Positions 18,938 through 26,747 are shown, counted from the first letter of the stretch. The stretch: 64,000 nt of DNA from Streptomyces sp. SCL15-4 (GCF_033366695.1 NZ_JAOBTQ010000001.1:4650001-4714000), one strand, 5' to 3'. Made by a program: numbers and translations. The notes: generated from the sequence alone by a model not told the origin.

Positions 18938-20329
18938 TCAGGCGTGGGCGGGCTTGCCGTCGCCGTACAGCCAGTCCTTCCAGATCGTGCGGAAGTCCTT
19001 GCCCGGGGCCTTCCTCTCCACGTAACGGACGAAGTCGGCGGTGTCGGCGGTGCCGTGCCGGTGGGCGGCGGCCCAGCCCTGGACGATGTCGTAGAAGGTG
19101 TCGTCGCCGACCGTCCGGCGGATCTTGTGCAGGACCATCGCGCCGCGCTGGTAGACGGGGCTGTCGGAGATGTGCGCCGCGCCCGACGGCCTGGCCGGCG
19201 GGAAGGCCCAGATGTCGTCGGGGCCCTCCTCGTACAGGCTGGTGAAGGTCTCCTGCGCGGTGGGTCCGCCGTTGTCCTCGTCGTAGAGCCACTCCGCGTA
19301 GGTCGCGAAGCCCTCGTTCAGCCACATGTCCCGCCAGGACGCGGGGCCGACCGAGTCGCCGTACCACTGGTGGACGAGTTCGTGCACCAGGGTGGAGACG
19401 TCGGGCGGGCCGGGGAAGAAGGGGCGGGTCTGGGTCTCCAGGGCGTAGCCGGCGTCGCGCGGGCGGTCCACGATGGCGCCGGCGGAGGAGAAGGGATACG
19501 GCCCGAAGTTGTACTCCGCCCAGTCGAGGATCTCCGGGATCTTCGCGAGCACCTCGGCGCTGGCCTCGGCCTGGCCGGGGTCGACGGCGGTGATGACCGG
19601 CAGGCCGTGCGGGCCGGTGGTGCGGGTGACGTCGAAGTGGCCGATGGCCACGGTGGCGAGATAGCTCGCCATGGGCTGGGCCGTCCGCCAGCGGTAGGTG
19701 GTCCGGCCGTCCCTCGTGTCCTCGTTCGTCTGCTCGCCGACCGAGACGGCCTGGAGGCCCTCGGGGACGGTGACCGATATGTCGTAGGTCGCCTTGTCGG
19801 AGGGGTGGTGGTTGCCGGGGTACCAGGTCATGGAGCCGACGGGTTCGCCGAGGGCGAGGGCGCCGTCGGCGGTGGGCAGCCAGCCCTCTTTCGAGCCGTC
19901 GGGGTCGGTGAGGGTGCGCGGGGTGCCCGAGTAGCGGACGGTCGTGCGGAAGGTCTCGCCCTTGCCGAGGCCGGCGCGCGGGCGGACGGTGAGTTCCTGT
20001 CCGGAGCGGCTCCAGCGGGCCTTCTCGCCCTCCACGCGGACGGAGTCGACGCGCAGTCCGGACAGGTCGAGGTGGAACGCGGACAGGTCGCGGGTGGCGC
20101 GGGCGGTGATCACCGCGGTGCCGGTGAGCCTGCGGCCGGCCGGGGTGTAGTCCAGGGCGAGGCGGTAGTGCCCGATGTCGTAGCCGCCGTTGCCGGCCTT
20201 CGGGAAGTACGGGTCGCCCGCGCCGGAGCCGCCCGGGGCGCCCCGGGCGCCGCTGTCGCACGCGGTACCGGTGACGGCGAGGACGAGCAGGGCGGCGACG
20301 GCCGGGACAAGGCGTACCGATCTGGACAT
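18938..20329 (-). CDS. M1-family zinc aminopeptidase, lipoprotein
   Basis: A 463-residue gluzincin. The N-terminus is a lipoprotein signal (MSRSVRLVPAVAALLVLAV, lipobox TGTAC with C24), so the enzyme is anchored outside the membrane. The N-terminal beta domain (about 40-230) leads to ALETQTRPFF and the active site VHELVHQWYG with the downstream NEGFATY glutamate (HExxH-18-E). The usual GAMEN exopeptidase loop is replaced by the LETQTRP motif common in bacterial M1-like enzymes. The long C-terminal helical domain of classical PepN is absent. The ATG at 20329 was chosen because it starts the signal peptide. Confidence 0.9.
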   Translation of the reverse strand: MSRSVRLVPAVAALLVLAVTGTACDSGARGAPGGSGAGDPYFPKAGNGGYDIGHYRLALDYTPAGRRLTGTAVITARATRDLSAFHLDLSGLRVDSVRVEGEKARWSRSGQELTVRPRAGLGKGETFRTTVRYSGTPRTLTDPDGSKEGWLPTADGALALGEPVGSMTWYPGNHHPSDKATYDISVTVPEGLQAVSVGEQTNEDTRDGRTTYRWRTAQPMASYLATVAIGHFDVTRTTGPHGLPVITAVDPGQAEASAEVLAKIPEILDWAEYNFGPYPFSSAGAIVDRPRDAGYALETQTRPFFPGPPDVSTLVHELVHQWYGDSVGPASWRDMWLNEGFATYAEWLYDEDNGGPTAQETFTSLYEEGPDDIWAFPPARPSGAAHISDSPVYQRGAMVLHKIRRTVGDDTFYDIVQGWAAAHRHGTADTADFVRYVERKAPGKDFRTIWKDWLYGDGKPAHA

Positions 20330-20420
20330 GTCAGTGATCTTAGGCGTGCGGCACGCGCCGCGGGCGGTTCCGGGCGGTCCGCCGCAGGTGCCGGGCGGGC
20401 CGGCGTGACACCATCTCCCC

Positions 20421-20921
20421 GTGCTCGACATCGGCTATGCCCTCTCCAACCGGTTCCCGGATCCCCCGCAGACCGACTACCGGCGCGCGGACGCGCACGC
20501 GCTGCGGCACGACCTGTTCTGCGGGGACGTCTATCTCGCGGACACCGAGACCGACCGGGAACTGTCCACAGCCTGGGGATGGGTGCCGGTGCTGGACTTC
20601 GCGTGGGCGCTGTGCGACATCGTCGAGCAACTGGACCGCGACCCGATGGGCTCCCGGGCCGCCCGGCCGCAGCGGGCGGAGCTGGACTTCACCGAGTCCA
20701 CCGACCGGATGCTGTTCGAGCGCCGCTTCGGCTGGGTCGACATCAGCTCCGACTGGACGCCGGCCGAGGAGTCCCCGCTCTCCTTCCCACACGCCGAACT
20801 GCGCCGGGAGGCCCGGGACTTCCTGCACGACCTGCTGGCCGACCTCACCGACCTGCACGAGGACCTGGCGGAGAACCCGGCGATCTGGACCCTCCAGGCC
20901 CGCTTCCCCCGGCTGCCGTAG
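20421..20921 (+). CDS. conserved hypothetical protein, 166 residues
   Basis: A soluble acidic protein starting at the GTG at 20421 (MLDIGYALSNRFPDPP), with a WGWVPVLDFAWALCDIVEQL segment, a central beta-like stretch (TESTDRMLFERRFGWVDIS) and a C-terminal helix rich in Leu/Asp/His (LHDLLADLTDLHEDLA). No signal or membrane segment is present. I do not recognise the family; such proteins occur scattered in Streptomyces chromosomes. It converges on the DUF397 genes across a hairpin. Confidence 0.7.
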   Translation: MLDIGYALSNRFPDPPQTDYRRADAHALRHDLFCGDVYLADTETDRELSTAWGWVPVLDFAWALCDIVEQLDRDPMGSRAARPQRAELDFTESTDRMLFERRFGWVDISSDWTPAEESPLSFPHAELRREARDFLHDLLADLTDLHEDLAENPAIWTLQARFPRLP

Positions 20922-20925
20922 AACA

Positions 20926-20955
20926 CCCCCTCCGGTTCACGGCGGACGGAGGGGG
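20926..20955. terminator. hairpin between convergent genes
   Basis: CCCCCTCCG (20926-20934) pairs with CGGAGGGGG (20947-20955) around a 12-base loop. It can end both the gene at 20421-20921 and the DUF397 operon coming from the right. Confidence 0.75.
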
Positions 20956-20964
20956 CTCAGGCTC

Positions 20965-21165
20965 TCAGACGCGCTGGTCGGCGGCGTACTCGATGAACGA
21001 GGACCAGGTGCCGGTGGTGAAGTTCAGCACGGGGCCGTCGGTGTTCTTGGAGTCGCGGACGGGGACCATGTCGTGGGTGGCGGCGAGGTTGGTGGCGACC
21101 TCGATGCAGTTGCCGCCGTTGTTGCTGTAGGAGGACTTGAACCAGCGGGGGGACTCGGTCGTCAC
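20965..21165 (-). CDS. DUF397 protein, copy A
   Basis: A 66-residue DUF397 protein (VTTESPRWFKSSYSNNGGNCIEVATN, then MVPVRDSKNTDGPVLNFTTGTWSSFI). The W-KSSYS, GGNCIEVA and VRDSK motifs define the family. DUF397 proteins are almost always encoded beside an XRE regulator with a DUF5753 domain, as here, in WhiJ-like pairs tied to development or reported as toxin-antitoxin-like. The GTG start is preceded by AAAGGGCA. It is nearly identical to the upstream copy B. Confidence 0.9.
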   Translation of the reverse strand: MTTESPRWFKSSYSNNGGNCIEVATNLAATHDMVPVRDSKNTDGPVLNFTTGTWSSFIEYAADQRV

Positions 21166-21208
21166 GGGGTGCCCTTTCCGAAAGGAGGAGGCGGTCGCGA
21201 GCGAGGTC

Positions 21209-21409
21209 TCAGATGCTCTGGTCGGCGGCGTACTCGATGAACGAGGACCAGGTGCCGGTGGTGAAGTTGAGTACGGCGCCGTCGGTGTTCTTGGAGTCGC
21301 GGACGGGGACCATGTCGTGGGTGGCGGCGAGGTTGGTGGCGACCTCGATGCAGTTGCCGCCGTTGTCGCTGTAGGAGGACTTGGACCAGCGGGGGGACTC
21401 GGTCGTCAC
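21209..21409 (-). CDS. DUF397 protein, copy B
   Basis: A 66-residue DUF397 protein differing from copy A at only a handful of residues (for example W-S-K instead of W-F-K after SPR, DNGG for NNGG, and the C-terminal SI instead of RV). I chose the GTG at 21409 because copy A uses the same start and AAAGGGCA ribosome site. An ATG at 21424 overlaps the XRE stop codon (ATGA) and would add MKGHP, so translational coupling to the regulator is also possible. It is the first small gene after its XRE partner. Confidence 0.88.
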   Translation of the reverse strand: MTTESPRWSKSSYSDNGGNCIEVATNLAATHDMVPVRDSKNTDGAVLNFTTGTWSSFIEYAADQSI

Positions 21410-21420
21410 GGGGTGCCCTT

Positions 21421-22242
21421 TCATGCCTCTTTGATCACGGCCACCGATGCAGCCTGGGGCAGAGCATCGGCCTGCAACTGATGGTAGCCCGCCAACAGGG
21501 GCAGCACGGCTGCCGTTTCGCGCTCCAGGTGGCCTCGCATCTGGGATTCCGCGTACGCGATCACGGACAGGTCCGGCATTGTCAGTAAGTTCAGGGGCAG
21601 GTTGAACGGTCGACGCTCTCCCATGTCGAAGGGAGCGATCTGGAGCACGGTGTTCGGCAGGTCGGCGAACTGCATCAACCGGTCGAGCTGGGCCCTCATG
21701 ACCTTCGGTCCGCCGACCTGTCTGCGGATGCAGCTCTCATCCATCACCACCAGCATCATGGGGAGGCGGGGATGCTCCAGGGCCGTCTGCCGTTCCGCCA
21801 GGAACGAGACTCGTTCCTCGGCCTGTTCGGGGGTGATGACGCCTCGTCGCACGGCACTGTCCGCCAGGACACGCGCGTACTCCGGTGTCTGGAGCAGGCC
21901 GGGGATGATCCCGATCTCGTACAGCCGGATTTCTGCCGCCCTGCCCTCGCACTTGACGTACTCGGGAAAGCCTTCCAGCAGGTTGCCGTGCCGGATTTCC
22001 CGGTACTCGCGCTCGAACGAGTCCGCGCTGCCCGTGAGGCCGAATGCTCTGTCCGTGCTACGCGAAAAGCGAAGGGTCGGAGGTTTCCGACCAGTTTCCA
22101 CGGCCGAAATATGCACACTGGAATATTCCGTCAGGGTGGCCAGGTCTTCCTGGGTCCAGCCGCGGGCTTCCCGCAGGCTGCGCAGACGTGCTCCGTACGC
22201 CGCTTGTGGCGACGCGTCGGGGTTCAACTCCTTGCGGTTCAA
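21421..22242 (-). CDS. XRE-family regulator with DUF5753 domain (WhiJ-like)
   Basis: About 273 residues. The N-terminal helix-turn-helix is clear (YGARLRSLREARGWTQEDLATLTEYSSVHISAVETGRKPPT). The remaining 190 residues are the DUF5753 effector domain (IRLYEIGIIPGLLQTPEYARVL, LPNTVLQIAPFDMGERRPFN). Regulators of this type are encoded with DUF397 partners in many copies per Streptomyces genome. The start is uncertain: a TTG at 22242 (LNRKELNPDASPQAAYG) fits the family and follows GTGAAGGG; an ATG at 22305 gives 21 more residues but lacks a ribosome site. The divergent orphan cassette begins 108 bases away. Confidence 0.88.
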   Translation of the reverse strand: MNRKELNPDASPQAAYGARLRSLREARGWTQEDLATLTEYSSVHISAVETGRKPPTLRFSRSTDRAFGLTGSADSFEREYREIRHGNLLEGFPEYVKCEGRAAEIRLYEIGIIPGLLQTPEYARVLADSAVRRGVITPEQAEERVSFLAERQTALEHPRLPMMLVVMDESCIRRQVGGPKVMRAQLDRLMQFADLPNTVLQIAPFDMGERRPFNLPLNLLTMPDLSVIAYAESQMRGHLERETAAVLPLLAGYHQLQADALPQAASVAVIKEA

Positions 22243-22349
22243 CGGCCCTTCACCGACCTTTCGTTCTCTTCCAACACGTTGAACGGTTCCCTGACGTGGT
22301 CCCATGCTGAACCTGTCCGGTAGTCGCAGCGCTACGGAGAGGAACAAAC

Positions 22350-22685
22350 GTGCCCGAAAGACTGAACGAACCGGTTGTGGTTGACGGCGAGAAGGGCCCG
22401 GAGAAGCCCGGCGACGAACACATCCCCAGGCTGGGAATCCGGCAGACACTCGAGGTCGGCGAGATCACCTTCGCCCTGGACGCGGTGCTGGCGGAGGCCG
22501 GCATCAGGCTTCCGCAGTTCCACACCCGCCTGGCCCCCGCCGAGAACCGCCGCTGGGTGGTCCGGCTCGGCGACTGCAACGTGGTCCAGGCCGGCGGCCT
22601 CCTCGACCTCCTCAAGGACGGGCTGACCCTCCGCGAGCGGCACCCGGAGGAGGCGATCAATGGAACATCCGCCAAGGACGGTTAG
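22350..22685 (+). CDS. small acidic protein of unknown function, cassette gene 1
   Basis: A 111-residue protein starting at the GTG at 22350 behind GGAGAGGAAC. After an acidic, Pro/Gly/Lys tail (first 30 residues) there is a compact alpha/beta-looking region: TLEVGEITFALDAVLAEAGI, WVVRLGDCNVVQAGGLLDLL. The single cysteine is in GDCNVV. No membrane segment. I do not recognise the family. The gene is divergent from the XRE regulator and overlaps the next gene by 26 bases. Confidence 0.65.
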   Translation: MPERLNEPVVVDGEKGPEKPGDEHIPRLGIRQTLEVGEITFALDAVLAEAGIRLPQFHTRLAPAENRRWVVRLGDCNVVQAGGLLDLLKDGLTLRERHPEEAINGTSAKDG

Positions 22686-22854
22686 GGCACGGGCGCACCT
22701 CGAGGCGGCCATCATGCGGGCCGGCGCCATCGTGGACGTGCTGATCGACCCCGCGGGCGGCTTCCTGGCCGTCCGGTGCATCGGCATCGAGGCGGCCGAA
22801 GAGCTGGCGCTCGCCATCGAGGCCGGCGTGCAGGCAAGGGTGGTCAGAGGATGA
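22660..22854 (+). CDS. very small protein of unknown function, cassette gene 2
   Basis: A 64-residue protein (MEHPPRTVRARAHLEAAIMRAG, VDVLIDPAGGFLAVRCIG, EAAEELALAIEAGVQ) with a basic N-terminus and a helix-strand-helix feel. It begins with ATG at 22660 behind GGAGGAGG, inside the end of gene 1, and ends overlapping gene 3 by ATGA. The tight packing argues it is real. The family is not recognised. Confidence 0.62.
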   Translation: MEHPPRTVRARAHLEAAIMRAGAIVDVLIDPAGGFLAVRCIGIEAAEELALAIEAGVQARVVRG

Positions 22855-23240
22855 CCTACCGCTGCACCAGCACGTGCGAAATCAGGGATCACACCTTCCG
22901 ATGGGCTCAGCGACTGCCCTGCGCCGACCACGGTGAAGTCGACTGGGCGTTCCTGGACGACCTCCGGTGTGTGCTGGGTGAAGAAGCGCACGAGTTCCAT
23001 GCCACGTGGCTGCGCAGCGGTTCGGAACTCGAGAGGGATGTGTACCTGTGCTGGCTCGACGACCCGGAAACGCAGTGGGTCATCGATGCCGAGGTCTGCC
23101 TGAAGAGCGACACGCCCATGGGAACGTCCTGCACGATCTACAAGGGCCATCCCGGAACGTGCGAGTGGGATCAGGCGGACCTCGAAGCGCCGGCGCGATC
23201 GGCGGGCGAGTTCCCCGACGACGGTCTCGTCCGCCCATGA
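22851..23240 (+). CDS. Cys/His-containing protein of unknown function, cassette gene 3
   Basis: A 129-residue acidic protein with seven cysteines: TYRCTSTCEIRDH at the start, LPCADHGEVDW, DDLRCVLG, YLCWLDD, EVCLKS and TSCTIYKGHPGTCEWD near the end. The C-(x)-GHPGTC pattern resembles small actinobacterial zinc-ribbon proteins, so metal binding is plausible. The ATG at 22851 overlaps the stop of gene 2 (ATGA) and follows AGAGG. A long terminator follows immediately. No family is recognised. Confidence 0.68.
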   Translation: MTYRCTSTCEIRDHTFRWAQRLPCADHGEVDWAFLDDLRCVLGEEAHEFHATWLRSGSELERDVYLCWLDDPETQWVIDAEVCLKSDTPMGTSCTIYKGHPGTCEWDQADLEAPARSAGEFPDDGLVRP

Positions 23241-23242
23241 CA

Positions 23243-23275
23243 GAAGACCCCCCAAGGGAAAGTTGGGGGGTCTTC
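23243..23275 (+). terminator. strong terminator after the orphan cassette
   Basis: GAAGACCCCCCAA (23243-23255) pairs with TTGGGGGGTCTTC (23263-23275), a perfect 13-bp stem with a seven-base loop. It starts three bases after the stop of cassette gene 3. Confidence 0.9.
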
Positions 23276-23286
23276 GGGTGTCTCAG

Positions 23287-23327
23287 CAGGTCAAGGGCCT
23301 ACTGTCACAGGTCGAAGCCTACTGTCA
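23287..23327. repeat. tandem imperfect 21/20-base direct repeat at the terD 3' end
   Basis: Two abutting copies read CAGGTCAAGGGCCTACTGTCA and CAGGTCGAAGCCTACTGTCA. The second copy contains the complement of the terD stop codon, so the coding end of terD has been duplicated into the intergenic region. Confidence 0.8.
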
Positions 23328-23900
23328 GACGTTGACGCCGAAGTCCTGGGCGATGCCCACCAGGCCCGAGGCGTAGCCCTGGCCGACCGCGCGGAACTTC
23401 CACTCCGCGCCGTTGCGGTACAGCTCGCCGAAGACCATGGCCGTCTCGGTGGCCGCGTCCTCGGACAGGTCGTAGCGCGCGATCTCGGCGCCGCCGGCCT
23501 GGTTGACGATGCGGATGTAGGCGTTGCGGACCTGGCCGAAGTTCTGGCCGCGGTTCTCGGCGTCGTAGATGGACACCGGGAAGACGATCTTGTCGATGTC
23601 GGCCGGGAGCGCGGCCAGGTCGACGTTGATCGCCTCGTCGTCGCCCGAGCCCTCGCCCGTGCGGTTGTCACCCGTGTGGACGATGGAGTTGTCCGGGGTC
23701 TGCTTGTTGTTGAAGAACACGAAGTGGGCGTCGGAGTAGACCTTGCCCTGGGTGTTCACCGCGATGGCGGAGGCGTCCAGGTCGAAGTCCGTGCCGGTGG
23801 TGGTGCGGACGTCCCAGCCGAGGCCCACGGTGACGGCGGTCAGGCCCGGAGCCTCCTTGGTGAGCGAGACGTTGCCACCCTTGGACAGGCTTACAGCCAT
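23325..23900 (-). CDS. terD: TerD-family stress/tellurite resistance protein
   Basis: A 191-residue TerD-domain protein starting at ATG 23900 ([19 protein letters not shown]) with GGAAGGG nine bases upstream. Family motifs include [37 protein letters not shown] and FPVSIYDAE; the two acidic clusters bind calcium in characterised TerD proteins. TerD proteins in Streptomyces affect calcium-linked development and stress. It stands alone between the orphan cassette and arfB. The direct repeat at its 3' end is unusual. Confidence 0.92.
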   Translation of the reverse strand: MAVSLSKGGNVSLTKEAPGLTAVTVGLGWDVRTTTGTDFDLDASAIAVNTQGKVYSDAHFVFFNNKQTPDNSIVHTGDNRTGEGSGDDEAINVDLAALPADIDKIVFPVSIYDAENRGQNFGQVRNAYIRIVNQAGGAEIARYDLSEDAATETAMVFGELYRNGAEWKFRAVGQGYASGLVGIAQDFGVNV

Positions 23901-24081
23901 GTTGGGAGTCCCTTCCTTGGATACCCGTGCATATGTGTGCACATCTGTGCCGATGAAGCTATGCCGACGAAGCTACCGTCACCCGGGACAACGACGCGGG
24001 GTGTCCCCTCGGTTCCGGATGGCTTTACCTTTTTTACCGAGCCGGAAATCCAGGTGACGTGCGCCCCGCCGGACCGGGAAC

Positions 24082-24519
24082 ATGGAGGGCATGTCCGGGC
24101 CCTATCTCATCCGCGGCTCGGTCTCGCTTCCCGAGGCCGAGCTGACGTGGCGTTTCTCCAGGTCGTCCGGGCCCGGCGGACAGCACGTCAACACCAGCGA
24201 CTCGCAGGTGGAGCTGCGCTTCGACCTCGCGCGCACCGAGGCGCTGCCTCCGGTGTGGAAGGAGCGGGCGCTCGACCGGCTGGCCGGCCGCCTCGTGGAC
24301 GGCGTGGTGACCGTACGGGCCTCCGAGCACCGCTCGCAGTGGCGCAACCGGGAGACCGCCGCCGTACGCCTCGCCGCGCTCCTCGCGGAGGCCACCGCGC
24401 CTCCGCCGAAGCCCCGCAGGCCGACGCGCATCCCGCGCGGGATCAACGAGCGCCGGCTGCGGGAGAAGAAGCAGCGCTCGGAGACGAAGCGGGGCCGCTC
24501 CAGCCGCGACTGGGGATAG
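24082..24519 (+). CDS. arfB: ArfB/ICT1-type peptidyl-tRNA hydrolase (ribosome rescue)
   Basis: A 145-residue protein with the class I release-factor GGQ motif (SSGPGGQHVNTSDS, residues 28-41) but no codon-recognition domain, and a very basic C-terminal tail (INERRLREKKQRSETKRGRSSRDWG). This is the ArfB (YaeJ) layout: the tail enters the empty mRNA channel of a stalled ribosome and GGQ hydrolyses the peptidyl-tRNA. The alternative start is the ATG at 24091 (MSGPYLIRG). It is separated from the sigma factor by 88 bases. Confidence 0.9.
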   Translation: MEGMSGPYLIRGSVSLPEAELTWRFSRSSGPGGQHVNTSDSQVELRFDLARTEALPPVWKERALDRLAGRLVDGVVTVRASEHRSQWRNRETAAVRLAALLAEATAPPPKPRRPTRIPRGINERRLREKKQRSETKRGRSSRDWG

Positions 24520-24607
24520 CGGCGGGCCCGCCGTCACATCCGTGGCCGCTCCGTCGTCAAGGTGGTGGCAGGCACCGAGGACGACGACGGAAGAGGCCGG
24601 ACCCGCG

Positions 24608-25444
24608 ATGACCGACAACGACTTTCTCGCCGAGCGGTTCGAGGCGCACCGCGGGCACCTGCGGGCCGTCGCCTACCGGATGCTCGGCTCCGCCGAGGCC
24701 GAGGACGCCGTCCAGGAGGCGTGGGTCCGGCTGAGCCGGTCCGACACGCGTGAGGTGGACAATCTCGGGGCCTGGCTGACGACCGTGGTCGGCCGGGTCT
24801 GCCTGGACCTGCTGCGTTCGCGCCGCACCCGGGGCGAGGAGCCGCTGGACACCTGGCAGCCGGCACCGTCCGCCGAGCGGGACCCCGCGGACAGCGCCCT
24901 GCTCGCCGACTCCGTGGGGCTCGCCCTGCTGGTCGTCCTGGACACCCTCTCGCCGGCCGAGCGGCTGGCGTTCGTGCTGCACGACATGTTCGGCGTGCCC
25001 TTCGACGAGATCGCCGGCATCCTCGGGCGCACGCCGGCCTCGGCGCGGCAGCTCGCCAGCCGGGCCCGGCGCCGGGTGCGGGGCGTCGAGGCGCCGGAGG
25101 CCGACCTCGCCCGGCAGCGGCGGGTGGTGGACGCCTTCCTGGCCGCCGCGCGGGACGGCGACTTCGACGGGCTGCTCGCGGTGCTCGACCCGGACGTGGT
25201 GGCCCGCACGGAGTCCGGCGTGAACAGCGGCGCGGCCGGGGTCGCCGCGGGCGCGGCGAGCTTCGCCCACCTGGCGCGGGTGGCGCGCCCGGCGCTGGTC
25301 GACGGCGCGACCGGTCTGGCCGTGTTCGCCGGCGGCCGCCCGGAACGGGTCCTGGCCTTCGCCTTCGCCGCCGACCGCATCACACGGATCGACATCATCA
25401 CCGACCCGGCCCGCCTGGCGGAGCTGACGGTGGAGGAGGTCTAG
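24608..25444 (+). CDS. ECF sigma factor with C-terminal SnoaL-like domain (SigJ/ECF41-like)
   Basis: A 278-residue sigma factor. Region 2 (AHRGHLRAVAYRMLGSAEAEDAVQEAWVRL) and region 4 (LDTLSPAERLAFVLHDMFGVPFDEIAGILGRTPASARQLASRARRR) are typical of SigJ/ECF41 proteins. Residues 170-278 form a SnoaL/NTF2-like fold (VVDAFLAAARDGDFDGLLAVLDPDVV) that in ECF41 modulates activity in place of a separate anti-sigma. The ATG at 24608 (MTDNDFLAERF) was chosen over an upstream ATG that only adds a non-conserved tail. No carboxymuconolactone decarboxylase, epimerase or oxidoreductase partner of the usual ECF41 type is adjacent. Confidence 0.9.
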   Translation: MTDNDFLAERFEAHRGHLRAVAYRMLGSAEAEDAVQEAWVRLSRSDTREVDNLGAWLTTVVGRVCLDLLRSRRTRGEEPLDTWQPAPSAERDPADSALLADSVGLALLVVLDTLSPAERLAFVLHDMFGVPFDEIAGILGRTPASARQLASRARRRVRGVEAPEADLARQRRVVDAFLAAARDGDFDGLLAVLDPDVVARTESGVNSGAAGVAAGAASFAHLARVARPALVDGATGLAVFAGGRPERVLAFAFAADRITRIDIITDPARLAELTVEEV

Positions 25445-25453
25445 GGCCTCCGC

Positions 25454-25912
25454 TCAGAGGTCCAGTACGCCGACCACCTGGTCGCCGGAGGTCTCGCCGG
25501 TCGTGCGGAAGCCGAGGCGGGCGTAGAAGTCGCCGGGGCCGTGCGGGCCGGGGTGCCAGCTCGCGTACAGGCGGGTGCCGCCGCGGCGGCGGATCTCGGC
25601 GGCCACCGCGTCCACGGCGAACCGGCCGTAGCCCCGGCCCTGTTCGCCGGCCGCGATGTTCAGCCGCCACAGCCCGGAGCGGTACAGGCTGCCGTCACCG
25701 TGCCAGTCGATGCCGAAGAAGGCCATCAGGAAGCCGACCGCACGGCCGTCGTCGACGATCAGCCGGGGCCAGGCCACGCCGTCCGGGTGGACGTACGCCT
25801 CGGCGAGGGACCGCACCACCGGCGCGACGGCGTGTTCCTGGTCGGGGCGGACGCGAAGGGCGACGGCGGTCTCGAAGTTCCGCGGGGTCACTTCTTCCAG
25901 TCGGAATGCCAT
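25454..25912 (-). CDS. GNAT-family N-acetyltransferase
   Basis: A 152-residue GNAT domain protein. The acetyl-CoA pyrophosphate loop is GEQGRGYGRFAVDAV, preceded by the central strand LWRLNIAAG, and followed by LYASWHPGPHGPGDFYARLGFRTTGE. Substrate unknown; the closest general types acetylate amines or antibiotics such as spermidine-like polyamines. It converges on the ECF gene with nine bases between stops, and 50 bases separate it from the flavin reductase gene on the same strand. Confidence 0.85.
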   Translation of the reverse strand: MAFRLEEVTPRNFETAVALRVRPDQEHAVAPVVRSLAEAYVHPDGVAWPRLIVDDGRAVGFLMAFFGIDWHGDGSLYRSGLWRLNIAAGEQGRGYGRFAVDAVAAEIRRRGGTRLYASWHPGPHGPGDFYARLGFRTTGETSGDQVVGVLDL

Positions 25913-25962
25913 CGGCGCACCCTAGGCGCTCCCGCCCCGCCGCGGCCACGGATTTTCCCGGC

Positions 25963-26535
25963 TCAGCCCAGCTGCCGGTACCGGCCCCGGAAGTACAGCA
26001 GCGGGCCTCCCTCCGCGCTGGGTACGCGCGCGGTGAGGACGCGGCCGACGACCAGTGTGTGGTCCCCGGCGCTCACCCGCTGCTCGGTACGGCACTCCAG
26101 CGTGGCCAGCGCGCCCCCGACCAGCGGGGCGCCGGTGACCTCGCCGCGGACGTAGGGGATGTCCTCGAAGAGCAGCCGGTCGCTGATGCGGCCCTTCATG
26201 GCGAACCGGCCGGCGATGTGCCGCTGGCTCTCGGAGAGGACCGACACCGCCCACAGCGGCTGTTCGGCGAGCAGGTCGTCCATGCGGGCACCCTCGCGCA
26301 GGCTGACCAGTACCAGCGGCGGGTCGAGGGAGACCGACAGGAACGCGGTGGCGGTCATGCCGGCGTCCTCCGCGGCCGGCGCCTCGGGGTCGTCCGGGTC
26401 CAGCAGCGGTTCCTGCGCGGTGACCAGGACCACGCCCGCGGCCAGCCGGGACATCGCGGCCCGGAACTCGTCGTCGCTCACCCCCTCAGCATGCCCGGAA
26501 GCCAGGGGGGTGGTGGGGGAGGGAGTCTTCAGCAC
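25963..26535 (-). CDS. flavin reductase family protein (FMN-binding split barrel)
   Basis: A 190-residue protein of the flavin reductase (HpaC/RutF-like) family. FRAAMSRLAAGVVLVTAQ begins the split barrel, TATAFLSVSLDPPLVLVSL is the FMN signature, and FEDIPYVRGEVTGAPLVGGALATLECR is the typical latter half. It supplies reduced FMN to a two-component monooxygenase, which is not in this window. An acidic insert (DPDDPEAPAAEDAG, about residues 46-59) lengthens the first loop. The start is the GTG at 26535. Confidence 0.85.
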   Translation of the reverse strand: MLKTPSPTTPLASGHAEGVSDDEFRAAMSRLAAGVVLVTAQEPLLDPDDPEAPAAEDAGMTATAFLSVSLDPPLVLVSLREGARMDDLLAEQPLWAVSVLSESQRHIAGRFAMKGRISDRLLFEDIPYVRGEVTGAPLVGGALATLECRTEQRVSAGDHTLVVGRVLTARVPSAEGGPLLYFRGRYRQLG

Positions 26536-26714
26536 GCCGGAAACGCTAGTCTTCGCCCGGCGCGGCCGGCATCGGGCCCCGGCCCGAGCCGGGTCCTAGG
26601 TCGCGAGGACCAGCGGGGCGTTGGCCGTGCCTCTCCTGTGCAAGGAGGCGCACCGTGTGCCTTCGGGAATCACACGGGGCAAACGCAGAAACTCCACTCA
26701 ATTGTTCATGTTTC

Positions 26715-26734
26715 CTTGTGACTTGAGTCACAAG
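26715..26734. promoter_or_regulatory. Crp-like palindrome upstream of cdgB
   Basis: CTTGTGACT and AGTCACAAG are complementary nine-base arms around a two-base centre (TG). The core TGTGA-N6-TCACA equals the classical CRP consensus and also fits the GTG-N6-GNCAC motif known for Streptomyces Crp. Binding is inferred. Confidence 0.65.
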
Positions 26735-26747
26735 AGGCAGGAATTGT

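Larger units (their letters stand above)
20965..21422. repeat. tandem duplication of about 215 bp (two DUF397 genes)
   Basis: The segments 20965-21178 and 21209-21422 align without gaps and I count about seven base differences, roughly 97% identity. Only about 30 bases separate them. Ribosome sites, start codons and most synonymous positions are shared, so this is a recent duplication or is kept uniform by conversion. Confidence 0.9.

Noticed and set aside
22277..22286. CAAC-GT-GTTG as an operator of the XRE regulator
   Set aside because: Only four-base arms; too short to separate from chance.
26715..26734. Palindrome as a BldD site or HspR HAIR element
   Set aside because: Its two-base centre gives a spacing off by one from the BldD consensus, and the HAIR half-sites do not follow; the Crp pattern fits better. 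The nearby 26748-26760 sequence is the better BldD box.
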